Part shown: one piece after another, positions 27,675-35,389 of the stretch
How positions within the stretch are numbered: the stretch's first letter is position 1
How the letters are laid out: every line of letters starts with the position of its first letter
Source: Bacteroidaceae bacterium
GTDB taxonomy: Bacteria > Bacteroidota > Bacteroidia > Bacteroidales > Bacteroidaceae
Length of the DNA: 35,996 bases
Assembly (NCBI GenBank): GCA_017520935.1
Contig: JAFXEF010000012.1
Coordinates: 1 to 35,996 of the forward strand
Direction: 5' to 3'
The notes under the pieces: generated by a model
What the model saw: the letters and a program-made list of their open reading frames with translations, nothing else
Databases searched by the model: none
What the model was told of the DNA's origin: nothing
Position numbers and translations under genes: made by a program

Positions 27675-29162
27675 TCATTTCCGTCCTGTGCCACCACACG
27701 AATGACACTTTCCTGCCAGTGGAGCGTGGCAATTGGGACAATCTTGATATTGCCCTGTATACGAATTTATCATCTGTCCCCGTCCGTTGCAGGTGGTGCA
27801 AATGCCTGTTCCTGCACATAGATGGCAACGTTTCTCGGTTTGTATCGTTGTTGTCGTTCCCGTGCTTACATTCCCTGTACCAATACCGCCTCCTGTTCCC
27901 ATATCAACACCAGTGTAAATCATTCGAGGGACGTAGCCTGAGCCAGAGGATGAGGAAGACGATTGATTCGAGGTTGAAGAAGATGAGGTAGTTGATGACG
28001 AAGAGGTTTGGTTATTGTCTTTTGGAATGCTATTCCCATTTATATCTATATACAAGGGGACGTAATTGCCAGAAGAATTTTTATACTTGAAAGTTCCTTC
28101 ATTATAAATTAGAGTTTTATATTTGCAAGGTACAACTTCTACTCCTTGCATGTTGCATGCTCCTTCATAACCGTCTTTTTTAACTCCATAGTAAAAACCC
28201 TCTTCTTTATCGCCGTGTCTACAAACAGAATTATATTTGTTCGGGAACACAATTTCTTTCCCCGATTCATCAATAACGCCATGGCAATCATTCTTACCTA
28301 TTCTGTAGTAAAATCCATCCTCTTTATTGCCCGATCTAAAAATGTATGCATATTTCGTAGGAGGTATAATCTCATTGCCAAGTTCATCACAAATTCCTTC
28401 AAAACCATCTTTCTCTACAATATAGTAAAATCCATCTTCTTCATTACCACTTCGAAAAACATTATATTGGTATTTCGTGGGAGGAATAATCTCAATGCCA
28501 TAAACATCACAAATTCCTGCAAAACGATCTTTCCCTTTACCTTTCCAAACTCGATAATAGCGAATCTCTGTTCCTTCTGCGTTCGTCTCTACCCTTACAT
28601 CGTTGTACTTATCTGCAGGTAAAATTACATTTCCTTCCTTGTCACAGATTCCAATATAATCGTTTTCTTTAAACCTAAAAAATTTTGCCTTTGAGACATC
28701 CCCCCTTATGGCATTTTTAGTATCAACCCATTTATATCTATTAGGAGCAAAAACCTCGTTCCCTTTGGAATCATATATTCCCATAAACCCATCCTTTACA
28801 ACACAGAAATAACAGGAAGCCGCATTCTTATCCCATCCAGCCCAATGGTAAGTGACTTGTTCAAATTTATTAGGCAAAAACAAAATGTTGCCATCTTTAT
28901 TGGCGATACCTTCCATTCCATTTGTCCTAACACGGAAGTAGTATTCACGTGTCCCTGATATCCACAAAGAATCAACATAGATACTGTCGTATTTAGCTTC
29001 TATCAGCATCTTGCCGCCAGTGTTACCAACTCCGACCAATCCATTCTCTCTAATCTTATACCAAACGAAACTGTTACCTTCGACTATTCGTTCCACCTGT
29101 CTCTGAGCATATCCACATAATACGGATACGCACATTACTGTTACCAATAAAATCTTTTTCAT
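27675..29162 (-). CDS. Exported WG-repeat protein with C-terminal DnaJ-type zinc finger
   Basis: A 495-residue protein starting at the ATG at 29162, where the signal peptide MKKILLVTVMCVSVLCGYAQ begins; an in-frame ATG 48 nt upstream would bury it. About eight WG-type repeats follow, each near 25-45 residues with a G..G..D..GN.I.P.KY pattern (for example VEKDGFEGICDELGNEIIPP). Then comes a Ser/Thr-rich linker (about 365-390) and a Cys-rich end with four CxxC pairs (CHLCAGTG, CTTCNGRG, CPNC, CHSCGGTG) like the DnaJ zinc finger. Finding a DnaJ-like finger on an exported protein is unusual; it may fold in the periplasm with zinc. It lies 13 nt after the membrane-protein gene. The function is not known. 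Confidence 0.82.
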   Translation of the reverse strand: MKKILLVTVMCVSVLCGYAQRQVERIVEGNSFVWYKIRENGLVGVGNTGGKMLIEAKYDSIYVDSLWISGTREYYFRVRTNGMEGIANKDGNILFLPNKFEQVTYHWAGWDKNAASCYFCVVKDGFMGIYDSKGNEVFAPNRYKWVDTKNAIRGDVSKAKFFRFKENDYIGICDKEGNVILPADKYNDVRVETNAEGTEIRYYRVWKGKGKDRFAGICDVYGIEIIPPTKYQYNVFRSGNEEDGFYYIVEKDGFEGICDELGNEIIPPTKYAYIFRSGNKEDGFYYRIGKNDCHGVIDESGKEIVFPNKYNSVCRHGDKEEGFYYGVKKDGYEGACNMQGVEVVPCKYKTLIYNEGTFKYKNSSGNYVPLYIDINGNSIPKDNNQTSSSSTTSSSSTSNQSSSSSSGSGYVPRMIYTGVDMGTGGGIGTGNVSTGTTTTIQTEKRCHLCAGTGICTTCNGRGQMINSYTGQYQDCPNCHAPLAGKCHSCGGTGRK

Positions 29163-29175
29163 AATGACGTATTTA

Positions 29176-29985
29176 TTATTTGTTAGTATCTTGTTTGAGT
29201 GCATTCTCATACGATGCCCTTGATATTTCCACCAAACGCATTTTGATAATCTGATTCATCGCATCGGCTATATCTGTTTGACAAAGTAGATAGTTTTCAA
29301 AATTTGGATGACTGATAAAGTCATGCATTATTTTCTTATAGTTGCTTTGTGGGTTTCCCAATTCCTCCTCACATTTCTTAGAAGATTCCATAAATTCGTC
29401 TTGCACTTGTTCTGCATATGAATAGATGATAAAGAATAAAGCATATTGACTTCGCACAAGATTCTCATCTGTCACGTTATTGTCATTTTTCAAGATATTC
29501 TTAAAATCATCTCCACAAATACTCGACAATGCCCCCAACTTTTGAACATTTCCTACAAAAGCTTGGTATTCTTCAAGAGTAGCAGTCTTATTATGCTTTA
29601 AGAACTTCGAATAAACATCTCTTACAGCTTTTATATGTATCTTATAGTTTAAGAGATTGCATTGGTATAGTCTTAATTGTCTCATCTCATCCGTCTGTTC
29701 GAGAGAATCAGGCAATACCACATTCCCGATAAATTCGGTTGACTCAACAATCTTTTCGAGTTGTCTCGCCGCTTCGGCATTGTGGTTTCTACCCCAAAAG
29801 GTGTTGGCCGCAACGATAAGACTGATTAGAGCACAGGATAGCCCGAATGGGTCGCCGAGGATTTTGGGGAGTAACTTTCCCGAATGTTTCTGCGGTATAC
29901 ACTGATGTATCAGCGCAATCGCGAAATAAAGAACAGCAAAGGCCAACAGATAGCCACAAACTGAGGTTACAAGATTTGCATCCAT
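29176..29985 (-). CDS. Membrane protein of unknown function, first gene of AT-rich operon
   Basis: A 269-residue protein with two hydrophobic segments near the N-terminus (about 8-28, YLLAFAVLYFAIALI; about 45-62, FGLSCALISLIVAANTF), then a long soluble, mostly helical domain. The layout suggests an inner-membrane anchor with a large domain in cytoplasm or periplasm. No family was recognised. Codon and base use are AT-rich, like the two genes after it. It is probably cotranscribed with them (gaps 13 and 47 nt). No consensus promoter was found in front, where a minus-strand terminator lies 66-105 nt upstream of the start. Confidence 0.7.
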   Translation of the reverse strand: MDANLVTSVCGYLLAFAVLYFAIALIHQCIPQKHSGKLLPKILGDPFGLSCALISLIVAANTFWGRNHNAEAARQLEKIVESTEFIGNVVLPDSLEQTDEMRQLRLYQCNLLNYKIHIKAVRDVYSKFLKHNKTATLEEYQAFVGNVQKLGALSSICGDDFKNILKNDNNVTDENLVRSQYALFFIIYSYAEQVQDEFMESSKKCEEELGNPQSNYKKIMHDFISHPNFENYLLCQTDIADAMNQIIKMRLVEISRASYENALKQDTNK

Positions 29986-30051
29986 AAAACTATCAGGTGT
30001 CTATGGAGCTATGGCAGACATTTAAAGGTGTAATTAAATGACGGACAAAAC

Positions 30052-30090
30052 AAAAAAAGCGTGAAGCTCCAATCTCGTTGCTCGCTTCAC
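30052..30090 (-). terminator. Minus-strand intrinsic terminator
   Basis: On the minus strand GTGAAGC (30090-30084) pairs with GCTTCAC (30067-30061), followed by GC and seven T (30058-30052). It points to a transcript running leftward from about 30.4 kb that ends here. Alternative pairings exist with 30127-30134 and an outer GCGTGA/TCACGC stem (30059-30064 with 30145-30150). Confidence 0.65.
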
Positions 30091-30178
30091 AGCTTGGGCG
30101 TCGTGGAAGTTGCCCTATCATCGAAACGAGCAACTTCCTGAACCTCACGCCGAATATGTATAACAATCCCATCCCTAT

Positions 30179-30382
30179 CTATGCGACACAAAATAATATA
30201 CCTGTGACCATAAATAATTTGATGGGGATATGACAACATACCCACGGAGTGTCGTCAGTTGCTTGGTTTCTGATGATTTTGAAATTTTCCACGACTTCAA
30301 GCTGTCGAAACCTAAGCGTGAGACACGCCTTTTCCATTATGTCATCCCCGCCCTGCCACCTTAATCCATACAACTGAATCAA
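30179..30382 (-). CDS. Possible small protein of unknown function (weak)
   Basis: A 67-codon frame whose ATG lies about 16 nt after the predicted transcription start, and whose stop is 89 nt before an intrinsic terminator. The product has a mixed N-terminus and a hydrophobic C-terminus (IPIKLFMVTGILFCVA), perhaps one membrane segment. It is not recognised. The placement between promoter and terminator is the only support; it could equally be decayed DNA. Confidence 0.22.
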   Translation of the reverse strand: MIQLYGLRWQGGDDIMEKACLTLRFRQLEVVENFKIIRNQATDDTPWVCCHIPIKLFMVTGILFCVA

Positions 30383-30544
30383 GGTATCGGCGCGAAGATG
30401 GGGACAAAATTAGTGTAAAATTTCGATTAAGCGAAGACAATGCCGATTTATTTGTATTGCTGGAGGAAGAAACTCCTGAATTTGTTTCTTTCCCCTTTTG
30501 AGGATAAAAGTTTTATTTTCCATTCTTTCTGGAGAAAATAATAG

Positions 30545-30552
30545 TATCTTTG
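30545..30552 (+). promoter_or_regulatory. Promoter -7 box of the DUF6261 gene
   Basis: TATCTTTG matches the TAnnTTTG consensus. The expected start is about 30558-30560, exactly where the first array unit begins, so the whole array would be the 5' part of the transcript. The -33 region is a T-rich stretch without a perfect TTTG. Confidence 0.6.
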
Positions 30553-30557
30553 TATCG

Positions 30558-30803
30558 TTTCAGAACATTCTGAAATGACAAAACTACTGCATTGGCATCG
30601 TCAGGTTTTTCTGAATCGGTCATTTGGCTTAAATAAAGAAAGGAGGGAGTCATGAATGGGCCATTTGATCCGTCTGACGCTTTCAGGTTTGTCTGAAATC
30701 ATTGCACGATGCGGTTGGAGCTTTCAGAAGAGCATGAAAACGCTGCGCGATGCGGTTGGGATTTTCAGAAGAGTCTGAAAAGAACAAAGTAACAGGTTAT
30801 GAA
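30558..30803 (+). repeat. Six-unit, 41-nt-period palindrome array in the DUF6261 leader
   Basis: Units start at 30558, 30599, 30640, 30681, 30722 and 30763, an exact 41-nt period. Each opens with an 18-nt box, consensus TTTCAG-N6-CTGAAA, followed by a 23-nt segment. Box loops are AACATT, GTTTTT, GGAGTC (unit 3, arms degenerate), GTTTGT, AAGAGC and AAGAGT. Arms are perfect in units 1, 4 and 6; units 2 and 5 have small changes. The 23-nt segments of units 4 and 5 share CGATGCGGTTGG. Unit 1 has TTGG at the same offset, and units 2 and 3 share CATTTG. The pair flanking the 6-bp stem is A-U, G-U, G-C, G-U and A-U in units 1, 2, 3, 4 and 6, consistent with RNA hairpins. The array ends 59 nt before the ATG at 30863. 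Confidence 0.85.
30652..30696 (+). CDS. Possible upstream leader peptide inside the array
   Basis: ATG at 30652 opens a 14-codon frame (MNGPFDPSDAFRFV) that stops within the box of unit 4. It is preceded at 5 nt by AAGGAGG (30640-30646), a near-perfect Shine-Dalgarno sequence, rare in Bacteroidota. It coincides with the one degenerate array unit. It may be a translated leader ORF or a chance match. Confidence 0.25.
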   Translation: MNGPFDPSDAFRFV

Positions 30804-30862
30804 TAGCCGATGTCTTTGGAATGTGATTTCTAATTTATTATTAACTCAAAATTCGTAGTATT

Positions 30863-31984
30863 ATGAAAGAGATTTTGAAAGCCAATCTGAATAATGCTCG
30901 CAATGCTGAGCATTATCAGTTCCATTCAGACGTATTGAGCATTGTTACCGCAGAGGTGGCAACGGCTCAGAAAATCGACAGTTTGCGTTCCGACTATGTG
31001 GCACTATTCGACAAGGAGAACGCTGCTTTCATTCAGAACAGAGCTTATGAATCGACAAAAGAGATTGAGGCCAAGGACCGTGAGCGCGATGACTTGTTCT
31101 TGTACATCAAGCAAACGGTTGATTCTAACTTGCACTGCCCGGTAGCAACCAAGAAGGCGGCTGCCGAGAAACTGGCTTTTGCCATGAAACCTTATCGCTC
31201 GGCCAATTCGAAGGCCTTTGCCGAGAACACGGCACAAGTGACAAACCTGGTGCTCGATCTCCAATCCGAAGCATACGCAGGCTATGTGGAATTGTTGGGC
31301 TTGACAGAGGCTGTTGCGCAGTTGCAAGCGGCCAATGATGAGTTCAATGCCATCTATATGGGTCGCTCGGGCGAAAAGTTGGTTCGTGCTTCAAGCGAAA
31401 CCATGAAGTCCATTCGTCCCAAAGTGGATGCGGCTTATCGTACATTGGCCAGTGCCATCAATGCCCTCTATCAGGTCAACTTCCTTGTTACTCGTTCGGC
31501 AAACACAGAAACGGAACTGGGTGGTGTGATTGATGGTGTCAACGCACTGATTGTCCAGCTGCACCAGACGCTTTCGTTGCGCGGAGCCGGCAGTGCTGTC
31601 GAGGTGAATGTGGATGATAATGTTTCGCCCGATGGTGTAGATACTCCTTCGGGGGGTAACAACCCACCTGCAGGCGGTGGCTCAGATAACGGTTCCGATG
31701 ATGGCGGTGATAACGGTTCCGATGATGGTGGTAATAACGGTGGCTCAGGAACCGGTACCGAAGCCGAGCAGATCTTCATCGGCACCTCGGTGAACGACTC
31801 TGCCATGGGCAGCGTATCGGGCATGGGCACCTACGACAAGGGCACTACCGTAACCCTCACCGCAACGGCCAACGCTGGCTACCGCTTCGTCAGCTGGAGC
31901 GACGAGGTCACCGACAACCCGCGCCAAGTCGTGGCTGAGGTGAATGGAGTAGCGTACTCCGCTATCTTTGAAGCGATAGCGTAA
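30863..31984 (+). CDS. DUF6261 family protein with C-terminal InlB-like repeat domain
   Basis: A 373-residue protein without signal peptide. Residues 1-245 are almost all helical and match my recollection of DUF6261 (MKEILKANLNNARNAEHYQF, then VTAEVATAQKIDSLRSDYVAL). A low-complexity linker (about 255-300) is rich in Gly, Asp, Ser and Asn and is built on a 24-nt tandem repeat (31685-31708 and 31709-31732). The end (about 303-373) is a divergent InlB B-repeat/Flg_new-like beta module: GSVSGMGTYDKGTTVTLTATA, then GYRFVSWSDE. Such beta modules are usually extracellular, which is odd for a protein without an export signal. The leader is a 41-nt-period array. A strong terminator follows. The function is unknown. 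Confidence 0.78.
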   Translation: MKEILKANLNNARNAEHYQFHSDVLSIVTAEVATAQKIDSLRSDYVALFDKENAAFIQNRAYESTKEIEAKDRERDDLFLYIKQTVDSNLHCPVATKKAAAEKLAFAMKPYRSANSKAFAENTAQVTNLVLDLQSEAYAGYVELLGLTEAVAQLQAANDEFNAIYMGRSGEKLVRASSETMKSIRPKVDAAYRTLASAINALYQVNFLVTRSANTETELGGVIDGVNALIVQLHQTLSLRGAGSAVEVNVDDNVSPDGVDTPSGGNNPPAGGGSDNGSDDGGDNGSDDGGNNGGSGTGTEAEQIFIGTSVNDSAMGSVSGMGTYDKGTTVTLTATANAGYRFVSWSDEVTDNPRQVVAEVNGVAYSAIFEAIA

Positions 31985-32082
31985 CACAATTGGTTAGTGG
32001 CCATAAAGTTCAAAACTCACAGCCACAGCCGGCACACCGGATGTAGTGAGCAGCATGAACATGGCACTATAGCGTGCTGACA

Positions 32083-32125
32083 AAAACCAATAGCCGACCC
32101 TGCATGAGAGTCGGCTATTGGTTTT
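32083..32125. terminator. Bidirectional terminator between the DUF6261 gene and carB
   Basis: A perfect 16-bp stem (32083-32098 with 32110-32125) has an 11-nt loop, with A-run and T-run at the two ends so that it can work on both strands. It lies 98 nt after the DUF6261 stop and 20 nt after the carB stop on the minus strand. Confidence 0.92.
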
Positions 32126-32144
32126 GTATGGGATATTCTCCCGA

Positions 32145-35100
32145 TTACTTGAACTCGTCCCAGCTCTTGATGGGTATATCGTCTACAGAGAGGGTGCAGA
32201 ATGCATTGATGAATGCCTCGGCAAGACGGGCATTAGTGAGCAAGGGGATGTTGAGGTCTACAGCGGCACGGCGAATCTTGTATCCGTTGGTGAGCTCACC
32301 GGCAGTGAGGTTCTTCGGTAGGTTCACCACCATGTCGATCTCCTTCTTGTGGAGCAGGTCGAGTGCCTGGGGCTGCATGCCCTCTTCGCTGGGCCAGTAT
32401 ACGAGGGTGTTCTCCACACCGTTCTCAGTGAGGAAGCGCGAGGTGCCACCGGTGGCGAAGAGCTTGTAGCCCTTGCTCACGAGCAGCTTGGAAGCATCGA
32501 GCATAGCAGCTTTCTGCTTGGCCGAACCAGTAGAGAGGAGGATGTTCTTCTCGGGGATGCGCTGACCTACAGAGAGCATTGACTCGAGCACAGCTACAGA
32601 GGTATCGTCACCGATACAGCCTACCTCACCCGTTGATGCCATGTCGACACCGAGCACGGGGTCGGCCTTCTGCAAGCGGTTGAACGAGAACTGCGATGCC
32701 TTGATACCTACGTAGTCGAGGTCGAAGAGGTTCTTCTCGGGCTTCTCTACGGGGAGGCCAAGCATGATCTTGGTGGCCAGCTCGATGAGGTTGATCTTGA
32801 GTACCTTGCTCACGAAGGGGAACGAGCGTGAAGCACGCAGGTTACACTCGATAACCTTGATATCGTTCTCGCGGGCGAGGAACTGGATGTTGAAGGGGCC
32901 TGAGATGTTGAGCTCCTTGGCAATCTTGCGGCTGATGCGCTTGATGCGGCGCATGGTCTCTACATAGAGCTTCTGCGGTGGGAACTGGATGGTGGCATCA
33001 CCAGAGTGTACACCGGCAAACTCGATGTGCTCGCTGATGGCGTAGGCGATAATCTCGCCATCCTTGGCCACGGCATCCATCTCTACCTCCTTGGCGTTCT
33101 CGATGAAGCGGCTCACCACTACGGGGTGCTTCTTCGATACGTTGGCAGCGAGGTTGAGGAAGCGCTCCAGCTCATCCTGGTTGGAGCATACGTTCATGGC
33201 AGCACCGGAGAGCACGTAGGAGGGACGCACGAGCACGGGGAAGCCAACCTTCTCAATGAAGGCGTTGATATCGTCCATCGAGGTCAGTGCGCTCCACTCG
33301 GGCTGGTCAACGCCGATGCGGTCGAGCATGGCAGAGAACTTGTCGCGGTCCTCGGCATTGTCGATATACTTGGCCTGTGTACCGAGGAGGCGTACGCCCA
33401 TACGGTCGAGGCTCATGGCGAGGTTATTGGGAATCTGTCCGCCGGTAGATACGATAACGCCCATGGGACGCTCGAGCTCGATGACATCCATCACACGCTC
33501 GAAGGTGAGCTCGTCGAAGAAGAGGCGGTCACACATATCGTAGTCCGTTGATACGGTCTCGGGGTTGTAGTTGATCATCACGCTGCGGTAGCCCTCCTTG
33601 CGGATGGTGTTGAGCGCCTGCACGCCACACCAGTCGAACTCTACGGACGAACCGATACGATAGGCACCCGAACCAAGTACGATGATGGACTTGTCGTCGT
33701 GAGCAAAGTCGATATCGTGCTCTGTGCCTGCATAGGTAAGGTACAGATAGTTGGTCTGTGCGGGGTACTCGGCGGCCAGGGTGTCGATCTGCTTCACCAC
33801 GGGAGTGATGCCCAGCTCCTTGCGGCGGAGACGTACGGCCATGAGACCCTCGTCGACGCCCAACTGCTCCTCGAGGCCTACGGCACGAGAAATCTGGAAG
33901 TCAGTGAAGCCCTGTACCTTGGCCTTGCGCAGAAGCTCGGCGGGCACATTGTCGAGACCATTGTATGTATGCAGCTCCTTGGAGGTGTTCATGATGTTCA
34001 TCAACTTCTGCAGGAACCAGCGGTCAATCTTGGTGAGCTCGTGAATCTGGTCGATGGTGTAGCCGGCACGCATAGCCTTGGAGATGACGAAGATGCGCTT
34101 GTCGGTAGGCTCACGCAGTGCCTTGTCAACATCGGCAATCTCCAGTTCCTTGTTGTCAACGAAGCCGTGCATGCCCTGACCAATCATGCGGAGACCCTTC
34201 TGGATAACCTCCTCGAAGGTGCGACCGATAGACATCACCTCACCTACGGACTTCATGGCCGAACCAATCTCGCGGTCTACGCCACGGAACTTACCGAGGT
34301 CCCAACGAGGTATCTTACATACGATATAGTCGATGGCGGGTTCGAAGAAGGAGGTGGTAATCTTGGTAACCGAGTTCTTCAGGTCGAAGAGGCCATAGCC
34401 CAAGCCAATCTTGGCAGCCACGAAGGCCAAGGGGAAACCTGTAGCCTTGGATGCAAGGGCCGATGAACGGCTCAAGCGGGCGTTGACCTCGATGACGCGG
34501 TAGTCTTCAGACTCGGTGTCGAAGGCAAACTGCACGTTACACTCACCCACGATGCCTACGTGGCGAACGATGCGGATGGCAAGTTCGCGCAGCTTGCTGC
34601 ACTCGCTGGCGGTCAGTGTCTGGGTAGGAGCTACTACGATACTCTCACCGGTGTGGATACCCAGCGGGTCGAAGTTCTCCATATTACATACGGTGATGCA
34701 GTTGTCGTAAGCGTCGCGCACCACCTCGTATTCGATTTCCTTCCAGCCCTTGAGGCTCTTCTCTACAAGCACCTGGGGTGAGAATGAGAATGCCTTCTCT
34801 GCGAGTTTGTTGAGCTCCTCCTCGTTGTCGCAGAAGCCAGAGCCGAGACCACCCAGTGCGTATGCTGCACGGATGATGACAGGATAGCCCAGACGCTCGG
34901 CAGCAGCACGGGCATCCTCGATATTCTCTACGGCCTCGCTCTTGATGATCTTGACATCAATCTCCTCGAGCTTGCGGTTGAAGAGTTCGCGGTCCTCGGT
35001 GTCGATGATAGCCTGAACGGGAGTACCCAGTACCTGTACGTTGTACTTCTCGAGCACCTTGCTCTCATAGAGCTTCACACCGCAGTTGAGGGCGGTCTGG

Positions 35101-35369
35101 CCACCAAAGGCGAGCAAGATGCCGTCGGGGCGCTCCTTCTCGATAACCTTCTCTACGAAGAACGGGGTCACGGGCAAGAAGTAGATCTTGTCGGCCACAC
35201 CTTCGCTTGTCTGTACTGTAGCAATGTTCGGGTTGATAAGCACCGTGCTGATACCCTCTTCGCGCAGAGCCTTCAATGCCTGTGAGCCTGAGTAGTCGAA
35301 CTCGCCAGCCTCACCTATCTTCAATGCGCCCGAACCTAAGAGCAATACTTTATTGAATTTCTTTTCCAT
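32145..35369 (-). CDS. carB: Carbamoyl-phosphate synthase large subunit
   Basis: A 1074-residue synthetase that makes carbamoyl phosphate from bicarbonate, ammonia and two ATP, for arginine and pyrimidine synthesis. It has two ATP-grasp halves: residues about 1-400 (GSGALKIGEAGEFDYSGSQA at the start; EVNARLSRSSALASKATGFP) and about 550-930 (GSGAYRIGSSVEFDWCGVQA; ECNLRASRSFPFVSK). An oligomerisation domain lies between them, and a C-terminal MGS-like allosteric domain lies at about 940-1074. Several motifs (EVNARLSRSS rather than EMNPRVSRSS; ECNLRASRSFPFVSK; MASTGEVGCIG; VYWPSEEG; MVVNLPKN) are closer to the eukaryotic CPS1-type enzyme than to E. coli CarB as I recall them. It follows carA by 20 nt on the same strand. 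Confidence 0.97.
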   Translation of the reverse strand: MEKKFNKVLLLGSGALKIGEAGEFDYSGSQALKALREEGISTVLINPNIATVQTSEGVADKIYFLPVTPFFVEKVIEKERPDGILLAFGGQTALNCGVKLYESKVLEKYNVQVLGTPVQAIIDTEDRELFNRKLEEIDVKIIKSEAVENIEDARAAAERLGYPVIIRAAYALGGLGSGFCDNEEELNKLAEKAFSFSPQVLVEKSLKGWKEIEYEVVRDAYDNCITVCNMENFDPLGIHTGESIVVAPTQTLTASECSKLRELAIRIVRHVGIVGECNVQFAFDTESEDYRVIEVNARLSRSSALASKATGFPLAFVAAKIGLGYGLFDLKNSVTKITTSFFEPAIDYIVCKIPRWDLGKFRGVDREIGSAMKSVGEVMSIGRTFEEVIQKGLRMIGQGMHGFVDNKELEIADVDKALREPTDKRIFVISKAMRAGYTIDQIHELTKIDRWFLQKLMNIMNTSKELHTYNGLDNVPAELLRKAKVQGFTDFQISRAVGLEEQLGVDEGLMAVRLRRKELGITPVVKQIDTLAAEYPAQTNYLYLTYAGTEHDIDFAHDDKSIIVLGSGAYRIGSSVEFDWCGVQALNTIRKEGYRSVMINYNPETVSTDYDMCDRLFFDELTFERVMDVIELERPMGVIVSTGGQIPNNLAMSLDRMGVRLLGTQAKYIDNAEDRDKFSAMLDRIGVDQPEWSALTSMDDINAFIEKVGFPVLVRPSYVLSGAAMNVCSNQDELERFLNLAANVSKKHPVVVSRFIENAKEVEMDAVAKDGEIIAYAISEHIEFAGVHSGDATIQFPPQKLYVETMRRIKRISRKIAKELNISGPFNIQFLARENDIKVIECNLRASRSFPFVSKVLKINLIELATKIMLGLPVEKPEKNLFDLDYVGIKASQFSFNRLQKADPVLGVDMASTGEVGCIGDDTSVAVLESMLSVGQRIPEKNILLSTGSAKQKAAMLDASKLLVSKGYKLFATGGTSRFLTENGVENTLVYWPSEEGMQPQALDLLHKKEIDMVVNLPKNLTAGELTNGYKIRRAAVDLNIPLLTNARLAEAFINAFCTLSVDDIPIKSWDEFK

Positions 35370-35389
35370 TATCTATATGTATAAGAAGG

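Larger units (their letters stand above)
30052..30398 (-). ncRNA. Candidate minus-strand structured transcript
   Basis: A -7 box TAATTTTG (30412-30405 on the minus strand) and the terminator at 30052-30090 define a possible transcript of about 345 nt. Its last 100 nt can fold strongly: GGAAGTTGC pairs with GCAACTTCC (30105-30113/30130-30138), and GTTGCTCG (30077-30084) can pair instead with CGAGCAAC (30127-30134), so two mutually exclusive folds exist. It may be an sRNA, or the 3' end of a short mRNA for the 67-codon frame at 30179-30382. The -33 element is poor. Confidence 0.3.
29986..30544. other. AT-rich intergenic region with decayed coding sequence
   Basis: Apart from the minus-strand unit at 30052-30412, a plus-strand frame without start codon (30322-30501) ends in a protein-like stretch (DGDKISVKFRLSEDNADLF and then VLLEEETPEFVSFPF). 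It looks like the C-terminal remnant of a lost gene and has no identified relative. No intact gene is seen. Confidence 0.35.

Noticed and set aside
29163..29210. Start of the WG-repeat gene at 29210
   Set aside because: It would place 16 polar residues before the signal peptide and overlap the end of the upstream gene; the ATG at 29162 is better.
30558..30803. CRISPR array
   Set aside because: The repeat boxes are only 18 nt, partly degenerate, and the intervening segments are 23 nt and related to each other; no cas gene is present. It is treated as a leader array instead.
33699..34466. Long plus-strand open frame opposite carB
   Set aside because: Antisense to highly conserved carB motifs, with no promoter and no recognisable domain.
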